From assembly GCF_901827175.1 (NCBI RefSeq), contig NZ_LR594662.1:2914001-2978000 (forward strand): a stretch of DNA of 64,000 nt. The letters run 5' to 3'. Positions 9,478 to 20,375 of the stretch are shown here, in pieces; position 1 is the stretch's first letter, and every line of letters starts with the position of its first letter. This DNA comes from Variovorax sp. RA8. GTDB taxonomy: Bacteria; Pseudomonadota; Gammaproteobacteria; Burkholderiales; Burkholderiaceae_C. The notes under the pieces were generated by a model. The model was not told the DNA's origin and did not search any database. It was given only the letters and a program-made list of their open reading frames with translations. Position numbers and translations under genes: made by a program.

Positions 9478-11634
9478 ATGGTTGAAATCGAACTCGACGG
9501 CAAGAAGGTCGAAGTGACCGAAGGCAGCATGGTGATGCATGCGGCCGACAAGGCGGGTACCTACATCCCGCACTTCTGCTATCACAAGAAGCTCAGCATC
9601 GCGGCCAACTGCCGCATGTGCCTGGTCGACGTCGAAAAGGCGCCGAAGCCCATGCCGGCCTGCGCCACGCCGGTGACGCAGGGCATGATCGTGCGCACCA
9701 AGAGCGACAAGGCCATCAAGGCCCAGCAGTCGGTCATGGAATTCCTGCTGATCAACCATCCGCTCGACTGCCCCATCTGCGACCAGGGCGGCGAGTGCCA
9801 GCTGCAGGACCTGGCCGTGGGCTACGGCGGCTCCTCCTCGCGCTACGAGGAAGAGAAGCGCGTGGTCTTCCACAAGGACGTGGGTCCGCTCATCAGCATG
9901 GAAGAGATGAGCCGGTGCATCCATTGCACGCGCTGCGTGCGCTTCGGCCAGGAAGTGGCCGGTGTCATGGAGCTCGGCATGACGCAGCGCGGCGAGCATT
10001 CCGAGATCGAGACCTTCCTCGGGGATTCGGTCGACTCCGAGCTGTCGGGCAACATGATCGACATCTGCCCGGTCGGCGCGCTCACTAGCAAGCCCTTCCG
10101 CTACAGCGCCCGCACCTGGGAGCTGTCGCGACGCAAGTCGGTGAGCCCGCACGATTCGACGGGTGCCAACCTGATCGTCCAGGTCAAGAACAACCGCGTG
10201 ATGCGCGTGGTGCCACTCGAGAACGAAGACGTCAACGAGTGCTGGATCGCGGACCGCGACCGCTTCTCCTACGAGGCGCTGAACGGGCCCGAGCGCCTGA
10301 CGCAGCCCATGCTGAAGCAGGGCGGCCAGTGGCAGCAGGTCGACTGGCAGACCGCGCTCGAATACGTGGCAAACGGTCTCAAGCAGATCAAGGCAGATCA
10401 TGGCGCGCACAGCATCGGTACGCTGGCGAGCCCGCACAGCACGCTGGAAGAACTGCACCTGGCCAAGCTGCTCATGCAGGGCCTGGGCAGCGCCAACATC
10501 GACCACCGCCTGCGCCATGCCGAGTTCCGCGCCTTCGAGGGCGTGCGCTGGCTGGGCACCTCGATCGCCTCGCTGTCGCAGCTGCAGCGCGTCCTGGTGA
10601 TCGGCAGCAACCTGCGCAAGGACCATCCGCTGTTCGCGCAGCGCATTCGTCAGGCCGTGCGCAAGGGCGGAGCGCTGAGCGCGATCACGTCGCCCGAGCT
10701 GCTGGCCGACGATGAGGCCTGGGCCATGTCCGTCGCAAACGCCGTGCGCGTGCCGGCGCACGACTGGATCGACGCGCTCGCCGAGATTGCCGGCGCGATC
10801 GCCGCGACGACTGGTGCCGCCGCCCCGATCGCCCGCTCTGCCGAAGCTGGCGACCAGGCCAAGGCCATCGCTGCCTCCCTGCTCGGCGGCGAGCGCAAGG
10901 CCATCCTGCTCGGCAATGCCGCTGCCCACCACGCAGAGGCCGGCGCGCTGCTGGCACTGGCGAACTGGATAGGTGCCCAGACTGGCGCCAGCGTCGGCTA
11001 CCTGACCGAGGCCGCCAATACAGTCGGCGCCCAACTCGTCGGCGCATTGCCGATGGATGCAGGGCTGAACGCGGGCGAGATGCTGTCGGGTGCGCTCAAG
11101 GCCGTCCTGCTGCTCAACACCGAGCCAGTCTTCGACTCGGCGGCCGGCACCCAGGCAGCCGACGCGCTCACGCATGCCCAGATGGTCGTGACCTTGAGCC
11201 CCTTCAAGGCCAATCTCGAATTCAGCGACGTCCTGCTGCCGATCGCGCCTTTCAGCGAAACGCCCGGCAGCTTCGTCAACGCCGAGGGCCGCGTGCAGGG
11301 CTTCCATGCCGTGGTGAAGCCGCTGGGCGAGACACGCCCCGCCTGGAAGGTGCTGCGCGTGCTGGCCAACCTGCTGGGCCTGCCGGGCTTCTCCTTCGAG
11401 TCGGCGGCCGACGTGCAGGCCGACATCGGCCTGGACCAGGGGCTGCTGCCGGCCGTCAGGCTGAGCAACGCCACCGCGGTGCGCCCTGGCAGCGAACGCG
11501 CCGCCCCGGCCGCGGCGCCCGTGGTCGCCTCCATCTACCAGCTCGACTCGATCGTGCGTCGTGCACCGTCGCTCCAGCTCACCGCTGATGCACGAGCTGC
11601 GTATGCCGGGGCCGCGCAGGAGGTGCTCGCATGA
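9478..11634 (+). CDS. nuoG: NADH-quinone oxidoreductase subunit G
   Basis: The 75-kDa subunit (718 residues) that wires electrons from NuoF to NuoI through several iron-sulfur clusters. A ferredoxin-like N-terminal domain has cysteines in [18 protein letters not shown] and ACATPV. The His/Cys motif [18 protein letters not shown] and a ferredoxin pair beginning [10 protein letters not shown] follow, and a molybdopterin-oxidoreductase-like domain makes up the rest. It is shorter than the E. coli protein (about 900 residues), as is usual in betaproteobacteria. The stop overlaps the nuoH start (ATGA). Confidence 0.97.
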   Translation: MVEIELDGKKVEVTEGSMVMHAADKAGTYIPHFCYHKKLSIAANCRMCLVDVEKAPKPMPACATPVTQGMIVRTKSDKAIKAQQSVMEFLLINHPLDCPICDQGGECQLQDLAVGYGGSSSRYEEEKRVVFHKDVGPLISMEEMSRCIHCTRCVRFGQEVAGVMELGMTQRGEHSEIETFLGDSVDSELSGNMIDICPVGALTSKPFRYSARTWELSRRKSVSPHDSTGANLIVQVKNNRVMRVVPLENEDVNECWIADRDRFSYEALNGPERLTQPMLKQGGQWQQVDWQTALEYVANGLKQIKADHGAHSIGTLASPHSTLEELHLAKLLMQGLGSANIDHRLRHAEFRAFEGVRWLGTSIASLSQLQRVLVIGSNLRKDHPLFAQRIRQAVRKGGALSAITSPELLADDEAWAMSVANAVRVPAHDWIDALAEIAGAIAATTGAAAPIARSAEAGDQAKAIAASLLGGERKAILLGNAAAHHAEAGALLALANWIGAQTGASVGYLTEAANTVGAQLVGALPMDAGLNAGEMLSGALKAVLLLNTEPVFDSAAGTQAADALTHAQMVVTLSPFKANLEFSDVLLPIAPFSETPGSFVNAEGRVQGFHAVVKPLGETRPAWKVLRVLANLLGLPGFSFESAADVQADIGLDQGLLPAVRLSNATAVRPGSERAAPAAAPVVASIYQLDSIVRRAPSLQLTADARAAYAGAAQEVLA

Positions 11635-12707
11635 TCGACACCCTTCATGGCTTCGGCCTCGGCCTGGTCGCGGCCCCGTGGTGGACCTCCGTCGCCTGGC
11701 CGGTGATCTGGACGCTGATCAAGATCGTGGTCGTGGTGCTGCCGTTGATGGGCGCCGTGGCCTACCTCACGCTGTGGGAGCGCAAGGCCATCGGCTTCAC
11801 CCAGATCCGTCTGGGCCCGAACCGCATCGGTCCGTTGGGCTTGCTGCAGCCCATCGCCGATGCGCTCAAGCTGCTGACCAAGGAAATCATCCTCCCCACG
11901 GTCGCCAACAAGGGCCTGTTCCTGCTGGGGCCGATCATGACCATCATGCCGGCGCTCGCCGCCTGGGCCGTGATTCCCTTCGGCCCCGAGGTCGCGCTGG
12001 CCAACATCAATGCCGGCCTGCTCTTCGTCATGGCCATCACCTCGCTCGAGGTCTACGGCGTGATCATTGCCGGCTGGGCCTCGAATTCCAAGTACGCCTT
12101 CCTGGGCGCGCTGCGCGCCTCGGCGCAGATGGTGAGCTATGAGATCGCAATGGGCTTCTGCTTCGTCGTCGTGCTCATGGTGTCCGCCAGCCTCAACATG
12201 ACCGACATCGTGATGGGGCAGGGCAAGGGCCACTTCGCCTCGATGGGCATCGGCTTCCTGTCGTGGAACTGGCTGTCGCTGCTGCCGATCTTCGTCGTCT
12301 ACTTCATCTCGGGCCTGGCCGAAACCAACCGCCATCCCTTCGACGTGGTGGAAGGCGAGTCGGAAATCGTCGCCGGCCACATGATCGAGTACTCGGGCAT
12401 GAGCTTCGCCATGTTCTTCCTGGCCGAGTACGCCAACATGTGGCTGGTCTCGATCCTGTGCGCCGTGCTGTTCCTCGGCGGCTGGCTGCCTCCCTTCGAT
12501 TTCCTCGGCTTCATCCCCGGGTGGATCTGGCTGGGGCTCAAGACCTTCGTCGTGGTCACCATGTTCCTGTGGGTCCGCTCGACCTTCCCGCGCTTCCGCT
12601 ATGACCAGATCATGCGTCTGGGCTGGAAGATCTTCATCCCGGTCACGCTGGTATGGCTGGTGGTCGTGGGCGCCTGGATGCAGACCCCGTTCAATATCTG
12701 GAAATAA
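11631..12707 (+). CDS. nuoH: NADH-quinone oxidoreductase subunit H
   Basis: A 358-residue membrane subunit with about eight or nine transmembrane helices that forms the entrance of the ubiquinone chamber. The conserved cytoplasmic segments [19 protein letters not shown] and [19 protein letters not shown] are the ND1 signatures. The ATG overlaps the nuoG stop by four bases. Function is inferred from family membership; nothing is unusual in length. Confidence 0.98.
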   Translation: MIDTLHGFGLGLVAAPWWTSVAWPVIWTLIKIVVVVLPLMGAVAYLTLWERKAIGFTQIRLGPNRIGPLGLLQPIADALKLLTKEIILPTVANKGLFLLGPIMTIMPALAAWAVIPFGPEVALANINAGLLFVMAITSLEVYGVIIAGWASNSKYAFLGALRASAQMVSYEIAMGFCFVVVLMVSASLNMTDIVMGQGKGHFASMGIGFLSWNWLSLLPIFVVYFISGLAETNRHPFDVVEGESEIVAGHMIEYSGMSFAMFFLAEYANMWLVSILCAVLFLGGWLPPFDFLGFIPGWIWLGLKTFVVVTMFLWVRSTFPRFRYDQIMRLGWKIFIPVTLVWLVVVGAWMQTPFNIWK

Positions 12708-12718
12708 CTGGAATCGCC

Positions 12719-13237
12719 ATGGCTGCGACCACTGCAACTACGAACGCCCCGTTCTCGCTCAAGGACTTCCTGTCCAGCTTCATGCTGGTCGAGCTGTTCA
12801 AGGGCCTGGCCATCACGGGAAAGTACGCCTTCAGCCGCAAGATCACGGTGCAGTTTCCAGAAGAGAAGACGCCGCTCAGCCCGCGCTTCCGCGGCCTGCA
12901 CGCGCTGCGCCGCTACGAGAACGGCGAGGAGCGCTGCATTGCCTGCAAGCTCTGCGAAGCCGTGTGCCCTGCGCTCGCCATCACCATCGAATCGGACGTG
13001 CGCGACGACGGCTCGCGCCGTACCACGCGCTACGACATCGACCTGACCAAGTGCATCTTCTGCGGCTTCTGCGAGGAGAGCTGCCCGGTCGACTCCATCG
13101 TCGAGACCCACATCTTCGAATACCACGGCGAGAAGCGCGGCGACCTGTACTTCACCAAGGACATGCTGCTGGCCGTGGGCGACCGCTACGAAAAAGAAAT
13201 CGCCGCCAACAAGGCGGCCGACGCCAAGTACCGCTGA
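12719..13237 (+). CDS. nuoI: NADH-quinone oxidoreductase subunit I
   Basis: A 172-residue peripheral-arm subunit with two [4Fe-4S] clusters (N6a, N6b). The two ferredoxin motifs are [13 protein letters not shown] and [13 protein letters not shown]. An N-terminal amphipathic stretch ([17 protein letters not shown]) attaches it to the membrane arm. The ATG at 12719 is preceded by an in-frame region that belongs to the end of nuoH in another frame, so longer versions are not credible. Confidence 0.98.
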   Translation: MAATTATTNAPFSLKDFLSSFMLVELFKGLAITGKYAFSRKITVQFPEEKTPLSPRFRGLHALRRYENGEERCIACKLCEAVCPALAITIESDVRDDGSRRTTRYDIDLTKCIFCGFCEESCPVDSIVETHIFEYHGEKRGDLYFTKDMLLAVGDRYEKEIAANKAADAKYR

Positions 13238-13277
13238 GGCGGACTTGGCCCGATAACAAATACAACGAAACCGATCC

Positions 13278-13925
13278 ATGGACGTCAAGACCGGTCTGTT
13301 CTACCTGTTCGCCGCGGTGCTGCTGTTCGCGGCCTTCCGCGTCATCACCTCGCGCAACCCCGTGTATGCGGCGCTGTACCTGGTGCTGGCCTTCTTCCAG
13401 GCGTCGGCCATCTGGCTGCTGCTGCGTGCCGAGTTCCTTGCCATCGCGCTGGTGCTGGTCTACGTCGGCGCCGTGATGGTGCTGTTCCTGTTCGTGGTGA
13501 TGATGCTCGACATCAACGTCGACGCATTGCGGCAGGGCTTCTGGAAGCATTTCCCGCTCGCCGCGGGCGTCGGTGCGCTCATTGCGCTGGAGATGGCCGC
13601 GGTGCTGATGGGCGGCTTCCGCCTCGCCGAGCCGCGCCGTCCGATGGCCACCGGCCCCGACACCTCCAACACCCTGGAGCTCGGCAAGCTGCTCTATTCC
13701 GAATACCTCTACCCGCTCGAAATAGCAGCCGTCATCCTGCTCGTGGCCATCGTCGCGGCCATCGCCCTGACGCTGCGCACGCGCAAGGACAGCAAGTACG
13801 TGAACCCCTCCGACCAGGTGCGCGTGAAGGCACGCGACCGCGTGCGCATCGTGCAGATGCCCGTGACGCAGGCGGCCCAGCCCGTGGCCGATGAAGCGCC
13901 CGCGGCCGGGGAGACCAAGGCATGA
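13278..13925 (+). CDS. nuoJ: NADH-quinone oxidoreductase subunit J
   Basis: A 215-residue ND6-type membrane subunit of complex I. Five transmembrane segments are visible; the conserved third helix contains [20 protein letters not shown], the pi-bulge helix thought to couple quinone chemistry to proton pumping. A charged hydrophilic tail of about 45 residues follows the last helix. The stop overlaps the nuoK start in an ATGA. Confidence 0.97.
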   Translation: MDVKTGLFYLFAAVLLFAAFRVITSRNPVYAALYLVLAFFQASAIWLLLRAEFLAIALVLVYVGAVMVLFLFVVMMLDINVDALRQGFWKHFPLAAGVGALIALEMAAVLMGGFRLAEPRRPMATGPDTSNTLELGKLLYSEYLYPLEIAAVILLVAIVAAIALTLRTRKDSKYVNPSDQVRVKARDRVRIVQMPVTQAAQPVADEAPAAGETKA

Positions 13926-14230
13926 CCCTCACGCTCGGACACTTTCTCTCGCTCGGCGCGATGCTCTTCGCGCTGTCGGTGATCGGCATCTTCCTGAACC
14001 GCAAGAACCTGATCGTGCTCTTGATGTGCATCGAGCTGATGCTGCTCGCCGTCAACATGAACTTCGTCGCCTTCTCGTACTTCCTGGGCGACATGCACGG
14101 CCAGATCTTCGTGTTCTTCATCCTGACAGTCGCCGCGGCAGAATCGGCGATCGGGCTGGCGCTGCTGGTGCTGCTGTTCCGCAACAAGTCGAACATCAAC
14201 GTCGACGAACTCAACGCGCTCAAGGGTTAA
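13922..14230 (+). CDS. nuoK: NADH-quinone oxidoreductase subunit K
   Basis: A 102-residue ND4L-type membrane subunit with three transmembrane helices. The conserved membrane glutamates are in [15 protein letters not shown] and in [19 protein letters not shown]; both are part of the central polar axis used for proton transfer. It is translationally coupled to nuoJ by a four-base overlap and ends 10 bases before nuoL, whose ribosome site AAGGA lies in that gap. Confidence 0.97.
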   Translation: MTLTLGHFLSLGAMLFALSVIGIFLNRKNLIVLLMCIELMLLAVNMNFVAFSYFLGDMHGQIFVFFILTVAAAESAIGLALLVLLFRNKSNINVDELNALKG

Positions 14231-14240
14231 GGACAATCAA

Positions 14241-16274
14241 ATGAGCGCAACACTCTCCGCATCCGCACTGCTGGCAGTGCCGCTGGCACCCCTGGTCGGC
14301 TCGCTGCTCGCCGGCGTGTTCGGCACGAAGTTCGGCGGCAACCGCTTCGGCCGCCGCGCCTCGCACTCGATGACCATCCTGGGCGTGTTCATCGCCTTCG
14401 TCATCTCGGCCATGACGCTCAAGAGCGTCGTGGTCGACGGCGCGCGCTTCAACGCCACGATCTACGAATGGATGATCGTCGGCGGCATCAAGATGGAAGT
14501 CGGCTTCCTGGTCGACGGCCTCACAGCCATGATGATGTGCGTCGTGACCTTCGTCTCGCTGATGGTGCACATCTACACCATCGGCTACATGGAGGAGGAC
14601 GAGGGCTACAACCGCTTCTTTGCCTACATCTCGCTCTTCACCTTCTCCATGCTGATGCTGGTGATGAGCAACAACATGCTCCAGCTGTTCTTCGGCTGGG
14701 AAGCCGTGGGCCTGGTGTCCTACCTGCTGATCGGCTTTTGGTACAACAAGCCCAGCGCCATCTTCGCCAACCTCAAGGCCTTCCTGGTCAACCGCGTGGG
14801 CGACTTCGGCTTCATCCTCGGCATCGGCCTGATCGCCGCCTACGCCGGCACGCTGAACTACGGCGAGGCCTTCGCCAAGGCGGATGAACTGGCCAAGCTG
14901 GGCTTCCCCGGCACTGACTGGATGCTGATCACCGTGATCTGCATCTGCCTGTTCATCGGTGCCATGGGCAAGAGCGCCCAGTTCCCGCTGCACGTGTGGC
15001 TGCCCGACTCGATGGAAGGCCCGACCCCGATCTCGGCGCTGATCCACGCGGCGACCATGGTCACCGCCGGCATCTTCATGGTGGCGCGCATGTCGCCGTT
15101 GTTCGAGCTGAGCGACACGGCCCTGTCCTTCGTGCTGGTGATCGGTGCGATCACCGCGCTCTTCATGGGCTTCCTCGGCATCATCCAAAACGACATCAAG
15201 CGCGTGGTGGCCTATTCCACGCTCTCCCAACTGGGCTACATGACGGTCGCGCTGGGCGCCTCGGCGTACTCGGTGGCGGTGTTCCACCTGATGACCCACG
15301 CCTTCTTCAAGGCGCTGCTGTTCCTGGGCGCTGGCTCGGTGATCATCGGCATGCACCACAACCAGGACATCCGGTGGATGGGCGGCGTGCGCAAGTACAT
15401 GCCCATCACCTGGATCACGTCGCTGCTGGGCTCGCTGGCGCTGATCGGCACGCCGCTGTTCGCGGGCTTCTACTCGAAGGACAGCATCATCGAGGCGGTG
15501 CACGAGAGCCATCTCTGGGGCGCCAGCTTCGCCTACTGGGCCGTACTAGCGGGCGTGTTCGTGACGGCCTTCTATTCGTTCCGGATGTACTTCCTCGTCT
15601 TCCACGGGAAGGAGCGCTACGACCAGAATCCGGATGCGCACCACCACGAGCCCGACGCGGAGCCCGACCACGGCCATCACGACGACCATTCCAAGCCGCA
15701 CGAGTCGCCCTGGGTGGTCTGGCTGCCGCTGGTGCTGCTGGCCATTCCGTCGGTCGTGATCGGCTACATGACCATCGAGCCGATGCTCTATGGCGAGTTC
15801 TTCAAGGACGCGATCTTCGTCGACGCCGACAAGCATCACGCGATGAAGGAAATGGCCGAGGCCTTCCACGGCCCGATGGCCATGGCCCTGCATGGCCTGA
15901 CCGCACCGCCGTTCTGGCTGGCGCTGGCCGGCGTGGTGCTGGCCTGGTACATGTACCTCGTCAACCCGGCGCTGCCCGAGGCCATCAAGCGCGCCTTCGG
16001 CCCGGTCTACCGGCTGCTGGAGAACAAGTACTACATGGACTGGATCAACGAGAACCTCATCGCGCGCGGCACGCGCGCCCTGGGCATGGGCCTGTGGAAG
16101 GGCGGCGACCAGGGGATCATCGACGGGGCCATCGTCGACGGCTCCTGGAAGGCGATCGGCCGCATTGCCGGCGTCGTCCGCTGGATGCAGTCCGGCTACA
16201 TCTATCACTACGCTTTCGCGATGCTCCTGGGCATCTTCATCCTCATGACGTATTTCGTCTGGTTCAACAGATAA
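14241..16274 (+). CDS. nuoL: NADH-quinone oxidoreductase subunit L
   Basis: A 677-residue ND5-type antiporter-like proton-pumping subunit at the distal end of the membrane arm. It shows the proton-translocating core with GWEAVGLVSYLLIGFW and HVWLPDSMEGPTPISALIHA, the helix-7 lysine region, and the C-terminal lateral helix and anchor helix after about residue 560. A histidine-rich cytoplasmic or periplasmic loop at about bases 15635-15700 (HHHEPDAEPDHGHHDDH) separates core and lateral-helix regions and could bind metal. Spacing to nuoM is 23 bases. Confidence 0.98.
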   Translation: MSATLSASALLAVPLAPLVGSLLAGVFGTKFGGNRFGRRASHSMTILGVFIAFVISAMTLKSVVVDGARFNATIYEWMIVGGIKMEVGFLVDGLTAMMMCVVTFVSLMVHIYTIGYMEEDEGYNRFFAYISLFTFSMLMLVMSNNMLQLFFGWEAVGLVSYLLIGFWYNKPSAIFANLKAFLVNRVGDFGFILGIGLIAAYAGTLNYGEAFAKADELAKLGFPGTDWMLITVICICLFIGAMGKSAQFPLHVWLPDSMEGPTPISALIHAATMVTAGIFMVARMSPLFELSDTALSFVLVIGAITALFMGFLGIIQNDIKRVVAYSTLSQLGYMTVALGASAYSVAVFHLMTHAFFKALLFLGAGSVIIGMHHNQDIRWMGGVRKYMPITWITSLLGSLALIGTPLFAGFYSKDSIIEAVHESHLWGASFAYWAVLAGVFVTAFYSFRMYFLVFHGKERYDQNPDAHHHEPDAEPDHGHHDDHSKPHESPWVVWLPLVLLAIPSVVIGYMTIEPMLYGEFFKDAIFVDADKHHAMKEMAEAFHGPMAMALHGLTAPPFWLALAGVVLAWYMYLVNPALPEAIKRAFGPVYRLLENKYYMDWINENLIARGTRALGMGLWKGGDQGIIDGAIVDGSWKAIGRIAGVVRWMQSGYIYHYAFAMLLGIFILMTYFVWFNR

Positions 16275-16297
16275 GCGCGCGCTGGAGAAAAACAAAA

Positions 16298-17776
16298 ATG
16301 GGTCTGTTGAGCCTTGCCATCTGGGTGCCGATCGTCTTCGGCGCCGTGCTGCTGGCCATCGGTCGCGAGCAGCACGCGAGCATCGTGCGCTGGATCGCGC
16401 TCGTCGGTTCGATCGTGAGCTTCCTGGCCACCGTGCCGCTCTACACGCGCTTCCAGAACGGCACCGCCGCGATGCAGTTCGTCGAGAAGAGCAACTGGAT
16501 CGAGCGCTTCAATGTCCACTACCACGTCGGTCTCGACGGCCTGTCGCTGTGGCTGGTGCTGCTGACGGCCTTCATCACCGTCATCGTGGTGATCTCGGCG
16601 TGGGAAGTGATCACCGAGCGCGTCAACCAGTACATGGGCGCCTTCCTCATCCTCTCGGGGCTCATGATCGGTACCTTCTCGGCGCTCGACGGCGTGCTGT
16701 TCTACGTCTTCTTCGAAGCCACGCTGATCCCGATGTACCTGATCATCGGCATCTGGGGCGGTCCGAAGAAGATCTATGCCGCCTTCAAGTTCTTCATCTA
16801 TACGCTGCTCGGCTCGCTCCTCACTCTGGTCGCGCTGATCTACCTGTACAACCGCTCGGGCGGCAGCTTCGACATCCTGAGCTGGCACCAGCTGCCGCTG
16901 ACGGCCAGGGAACAGACCTTCCTGTTCTTCGCCTTCTTCGCGGCCTTCGCGGTCAAGGTGCCGATGTGGCCGGTCCACACCTGGCTGCCCGACGTCCACG
17001 TCGAGGCTCCCACCGGTGGCTCGGCCGTTCTGGCGGCGATCATGCTGAAGCTGGGCGCCTATGGCTTCCTGCGCTTCTCGATGCCGATCGCGCCCGATGC
17101 CTCGCACGAGTGGGCCTGGCTCATGATCGCGCTGTCGCTGGTCGCGGTGATCTACGTCGGCCTCGTGGCGCTGGTCCAGCAGGACATGAAGAAGCTGGTG
17201 GCTTATTCGTCGGTGGCCCACATGGGCTTCGTCACGCTGGGCTTCTTCATCTTCAACGAGATCGGGATCTCGGGCGGCATCGTCCAGATGATCGCGCACG
17301 GCTTCGTGTCGGGCGCCATGTTCCTGTGCATCGGGGTGCTGTACGACCGCGTGCACTCGCGCCAGATCGCCGACTACGGCGGTGTGGTCAACACCATGCC
17401 CAAGTTCGCGGCCTTCGCCTTGCTGTTCGCAATGGCCAACTGCGGGCTGCCCGCGACCGCCGGCTTCGTCGGCGAATGGATGGTGATCATCGGCGCCGTG
17501 CAAGCCAACTTCTGGCTGGGCCTGGGCGCGGCAACGGCGCTGATCTTCGGTGCGGCCTACACGCTGTGGATGTACAAGCGCGTCTACCTGGGCCCGGTGG
17601 GCAACGATCACGTCAAGGCGCTGGACGACATCAACGCCCGCGAGTTCCTCATGCTTGCCCTGCTCGCGATCGCGGTGCTGTGGATGGGCCTGTATCCCAA
17701 GCCCTTCACCGATGCGACCAATGCCTCGGTGAGCGAACTGCTGCGCCACGTGCAGACGTCCAAGATTCCAGGCTGA
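16298..17776 (+). CDS. nuoM: NADH-quinone oxidoreductase subunit M
   Basis: A 492-residue ND4-type antiporter-like proton-pumping subunit with about 14 transmembrane helices. Motifs seen include [20 protein letters not shown] with the essential glutamate, [20 protein letters not shown] and [12 protein letters not shown]. The ATG at 16298 gives the family N-terminus [11 protein letters not shown]; the frame extends far upstream only as an antiphase shadow of nuoL. The gene continues the operon without a gap that could hold a promoter. Confidence 0.98.
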   Translation: MGLLSLAIWVPIVFGAVLLAIGREQHASIVRWIALVGSIVSFLATVPLYTRFQNGTAAMQFVEKSNWIERFNVHYHVGLDGLSLWLVLLTAFITVIVVISAWEVITERVNQYMGAFLILSGLMIGTFSALDGVLFYVFFEATLIPMYLIIGIWGGPKKIYAAFKFFIYTLLGSLLTLVALIYLYNRSGGSFDILSWHQLPLTAREQTFLFFAFFAAFAVKVPMWPVHTWLPDVHVEAPTGGSAVLAAIMLKLGAYGFLRFSMPIAPDASHEWAWLMIALSLVAVIYVGLVALVQQDMKKLVAYSSVAHMGFVTLGFFIFNEIGISGGIVQMIAHGFVSGAMFLCIGVLYDRVHSRQIADYGGVVNTMPKFAAFALLFAMANCGLPATAGFVGEWMVIIGAVQANFWLGLGAATALIFGAAYTLWMYKRVYLGPVGNDHVKALDDINAREFLMLALLAIAVLWMGLYPKPFTDATNASVSELLRHVQTSKIPG

Positions 17777-17801
17777 GTGGCCAGGTCCCCAAGAGAACGA
17801 G

Positions 17802-19289
17802 ATGATTGACAAACTCAGCTGGATGACGATCTACCCCGAGGTGGTGCTGCTGGTCATGGCCTGCATCATCGCGCTGGTCGACCTGTCCACGACCGACACC
17901 CACCGCACGCGCACCTACGTGCTGACTCTGCTGACGCTGGCCGTGGTGGCCGTACTGACCGGCATGCAGGCCACCGACGCCACCAGCCACTACGGCTTCG
18001 GCGGCATGGTCGTGAGCGACCCGATGGGCAACTGGCTCAAGTGCTTCGCCTCGGTGGCGCTGATGGTCACGCTGGTCTACGGCCGGCCCTATGCGGCCGA
18101 CCGCGGCATGCTGCGCGGCGGCGAGCTCTTCACCCTGAGCATGTTCTCGCTGCTGGGCATCTTCGTGATGATCTCGGGCAGCAACTTCCTGGTGATCTAC
18201 CTCGGCCTGGAGCTGCTCACGCTGTCGAGTTATGCGCTGGTCGCGCTGCGGCGCGACAACGCGGTGGCCAGCGAGGCCGCGATGAAGTACTTCGTCCTCG
18301 GGGCCATGGCCAGCGGCTTCCTGCTCTACGGCCTGTCGATGATGTACGGCGCCACCGGCTCGCTCGACACCACCGAGGTCTTCAAGGCCATCGCCAGCCG
18401 CAAGGTCAACCATCAGGTGCTGGTCTTCGGGCTGGTGTTCATCGTGGCCGGCCTGGCCTTCAAGGTCGGCGCCGCGCCGTTCCACATGTGGGTGCCCGAC
18501 GTCTACCAGGGCGCTCCCACGGCCGTCACCCTGATGATCGGCGCCGCGCCCGAACTCGCAGCCTTCGCCATCATCATCCGCCTGCTGGTGGAAGGGCTGC
18601 TGCCGCTCGCGATCGACTGGCAGCAGATGCTCGCGCTGCTGGCCATCGCCTCGCTGCTGGTGGGCAACCTGGCGGCCATCGCGCAGACCAACCTCAAGCG
18701 CATGCTGGCCTACTCGACCATCTCGCAGATGGGCTTCATGCTGCTGGGCATGGTTGCGGGCGTGGTCAACAACAGCACCTACAACGCGCAGTTCGCGTAC
18801 AGCGCCGCGATGTTCTACATCGTGACCTACGTGCTGACCACGCTGGCGAGCTTCGGCATCATCCTGTTGCTGGCGCGCGAGGGCTTCGAGAGCGAGGAGA
18901 TCACCGATCTCGCCGGCCTCAACCAGCGCAGCCCGCTCTATGCCGGCGTGATGGCCATCGCCATGTTCTCGCTGGCGGGCATCCCGCCGCTGGTCGGCTT
19001 CTACGCCAAGCTGGCGGTGCTGCAGGCGCTGATCGCCTCGGGCCAGGGCCTGTACATCGCGCTGGCGGTGTTCGCGGTCGTGATGTCGCTGGTCGGCGCG
19101 TTCTACTACATCCGCGTGGTCAAGGTCATGTACTTCGACGCCCCGGTGACGGCGAGCACGGTGTCGGCGCCGCGCGATGTGCGCGCCGTGCTGGCGCTCA
19201 ATGGCGCGCTGATCCTGATCCTGGGCATCGTGCCCGGCGGCCTGATGGCGCTATGCGCCAAGGCCATTGTCGCGACACTGGCCGGCTGA
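17802..19289 (+). CDS. nuoN: NADH-quinone oxidoreductase subunit N
   Basis: A 495-residue ND2-type antiporter-like subunit, the third proton channel of the membrane arm. It shows [39 protein letters not shown] and [14 protein letters not shown]. It is the last classical nuo gene; the operon then runs straight into a DUF2818 gene whose GTG lies five bases beyond the nuoN stop. Confidence 0.98.
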   Translation: MIDKLSWMTIYPEVVLLVMACIIALVDLSTTDTHRTRTYVLTLLTLAVVAVLTGMQATDATSHYGFGGMVVSDPMGNWLKCFASVALMVTLVYGRPYAADRGMLRGGELFTLSMFSLLGIFVMISGSNFLVIYLGLELLTLSSYALVALRRDNAVASEAAMKYFVLGAMASGFLLYGLSMMYGATGSLDTTEVFKAIASRKVNHQVLVFGLVFIVAGLAFKVGAAPFHMWVPDVYQGAPTAVTLMIGAAPELAAFAIIIRLLVEGLLPLAIDWQQMLALLAIASLLVGNLAAIAQTNLKRMLAYSTISQMGFMLLGMVAGVVNNSTYNAQFAYSAAMFYIVTYVLTTLASFGIILLLAREGFESEEITDLAGLNQRSPLYAGVMAIAMFSLAGIPPLVGFYAKLAVLQALIASGQGLYIALAVFAVVMSLVGAFYYIRVVKVMYFDAPVTASTVSAPRDVRAVLALNGALILILGIVPGGLMALCAKAIVATLAG

Positions 19290-19294
19290 GGGCC

Positions 19295-19600
19295 GTGTCG
19301 CAGGGGGCGTCCGTCTGGGTGGTGCTGCTGGTCGCGCTTCTTGCGGCCAACCTGCCCTTCGTGAACGAGCGCCTGCTCGGCGTCGTGCCGCTCGCGGCGC
19401 GTGCCAAGTCGCTGGCCCTGCGGCTGGGCGAGCTGGTCATTCTCTATTTCGCGGCCGGCGGCATCGGGCTCCTCTTCGAGCGGCGCGCCGGCCAGATCGC
19501 GCCGCAGGGCTGGGAGTTCTACGCGGTGACGGCGGCGCTGTTCGTCGTGCTGGCGTTCCCGGGCTTCACCTGGCGCTACCTCCTCAAGCACCGGAAATGA
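19295..19600 (+). CDS. DUF2818 family small membrane protein downstream of nuoN
   Basis: A 101-residue protein of unknown function with three hydrophobic segments (from ASVWVVLLVALLAANLPF, LGELVILYFAAGGIGLLF and VTAALFVVLAFPGF). It starts with GTG at 19295, five bases after nuoN, and ends with the basic sequence WRYLLKHRK. It is regularly found directly behind nuoN in Burkholderiales, so a role in complex I assembly or stability is plausible but unproven. The frame is open upstream through nuoN, so the start is chosen by spacing and by the beginning of the hydrophobic segment. Confidence 0.85.
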   Translation: MSQGASVWVVLLVALLAANLPFVNERLLGVVPLAARAKSLALRLGELVILYFAAGGIGLLFERRAGQIAPQGWEFYAVTAALFVVLAFPGFTWRYLLKHRK

Positions 19601-19601
19601 C

Positions 19602-19772
19602 ATGAGCCCCCACGCTTTTCACTTCGAGTATTCGCTGCCCCCCGAGGGGGCTGAATGCCGCGGCTCCAAGCCTGCCTGTGCAGGCTTGGACGGCATGAAG
19701 AGCCGACGCGTCTCGCGACGGCGCGACCTGCAAGGTAAGTCCTCCCTTATGGCGGCCCGGCGGGAGGCCTGA
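19602..19772 (+). CDS. Hypothetical 56-codon ORF filling the gap between DUF2818 and NUDIX genes
   Basis: An ATG one base after the DUF2818 stop opens a frame that ends one base before the NUDIX start. The predicted peptide begins MSPHAFHFEYSLPPEGAE, contains two cysteines and ends in a basic stretch (KSRRVSRRRDLQGK). The middle is made of the two inverted repeats listed separately, so this may be a repeat element that happens to stay open rather than a gene. No homologue is recognised. The exact fit between neighbouring genes is the only argument for translation. Confidence 0.25.
   Translation: MSPHAFHFEYSLPPEGAECRGSKPACAGLDGMKSRRVSRRRDLQGKSSLMAARREA
19637..19651 (+). repeat. Inverted repeat GCCCCC-cga-GGGGGC (possible dispersed intergenic repeat)
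   Basis: A 6-bp GC stem with a 3-base loop within the sequence ttcgctgccccccgaggg. Similar C/G-tract palindromes are common in intergenic regions of Comamonadaceae as I remember them; only one copy was noticed in this window, so membership of a repeat family is inference. Confidence 0.4.
19665..19690 (+). repeat. 11-bp perfect hairpin between DUF2818 and NUDIX genes
   Basis: TCCAAGCCTGC (19665-19675) pairs with GCAGGCTTGGA (19680-19690) around the 4-base loop ctgt. No T-tract follows. With the preceding GC palindrome it forms a two-hairpin unit that could act as a REP-like mRNA stabiliser or terminator at the end of the nuo transcript. Confidence 0.5.
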
Positions 19773-19773
19773 C

Positions 19774-20364
19774 ATGGACGACGCGCATCTGAAGGAAGAG
19801 GGCACTGCCAGCGAGGAGCTCTTCAAGGGCAACTTCCTGCATGCCAGGCGCGACACCGTGCGCCTGCCCGATGGCAAGAGCGCAACCCGCGAGTACATCG
19901 TCCATCCCGGGGCGGTGGTGGTCGTCCCGCTGCTCGACGATGGGCTCGTGGCGATGGTGCGCCAATACCGCTACCCGATCGACCGGGTGATGACCGAGTT
20001 TCCGGCCGGCAAGCTCGACCCGGGTGAGGACCCGTTGTTCTGCGGCCAGCGCGAGCTGCAGGAGGAAACCGGCTACACGGCACGCGAATGGGCCTATGCC
20101 GGCGCCATGCACCTCGCGGTGGCCTATTCGACCGAGATCATCCACATCTATTTCGCGCGTGGCCTCACGGTGGGTAGCCAGCAGCTCGATCACGAGGAGT
20201 TCGTCGAGGCGACCACGGCCACGCCCGCGCAATTGCTGGACTGGTGCCGCGACGGCACCGTGTCGGATGCCAAGACCCTGACCTGCACGCTCTGGCTGCA
20301 GAACGTCCTGTCCGGCGCATGGGTGCTCGACTGGCAAACCACTGCTTCGCCCGCGGGCGGCTGA
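19774..20364 (+). CDS. NUDIX hydrolase, ADP-ribose pyrophosphatase-like
   Basis: A 196-residue NUDIX enzyme, probably cleaving ADP-ribose or related nucleoside-diphosphate sugars to AMP and a sugar phosphate. The NUDIX box is complete, from GKLDPGEDPLFCGQRELQ into EETGY, with the metal-binding glutamates of REx2EE in place. The upstream region with ALVPLLDDGLV-like strands and RQYRYPI is typical of NudF-type ADP-ribose pyrophosphatases. A GGGAGG ribosome site precedes the ATG. It follows the nuo operon on the same strand, consistent with a role near NAD metabolism, though the link is only positional. Confidence 0.9.
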   Translation: MDDAHLKEEGTASEELFKGNFLHARRDTVRLPDGKSATREYIVHPGAVVVVPLLDDGLVAMVRQYRYPIDRVMTEFPAGKLDPGEDPLFCGQRELQEETGYTAREWAYAGAMHLAVAYSTEIIHIYFARGLTVGSQQLDHEEFVEATTATPAQLLDWCRDGTVSDAKTLTCTLWLQNVLSGAWVLDWQTTASPAGG

Positions 20365-20375
20365 TAATCCGCCCA

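Noticed and set aside
8332..11307. A 991-codon open frame on the minus strand opposite nuoF and nuoG
   Set aside because: It is antisense to two certain complex I genes and reads as His/Arg/Gly-rich sequence without domains, typical for antiphase frames in GC-rich DNA.
14996..16297. Upstream in-frame extension of nuoM through nuoL
   Set aside because: The extension is a shadow of nuoL. The true start at 16298 gives the family N-terminus.
19637..19690. Interpretation of the two hairpins as a CRISPR or integron repeat
   Set aside because: There is only one copy of each, with no spacers and no associated genes.
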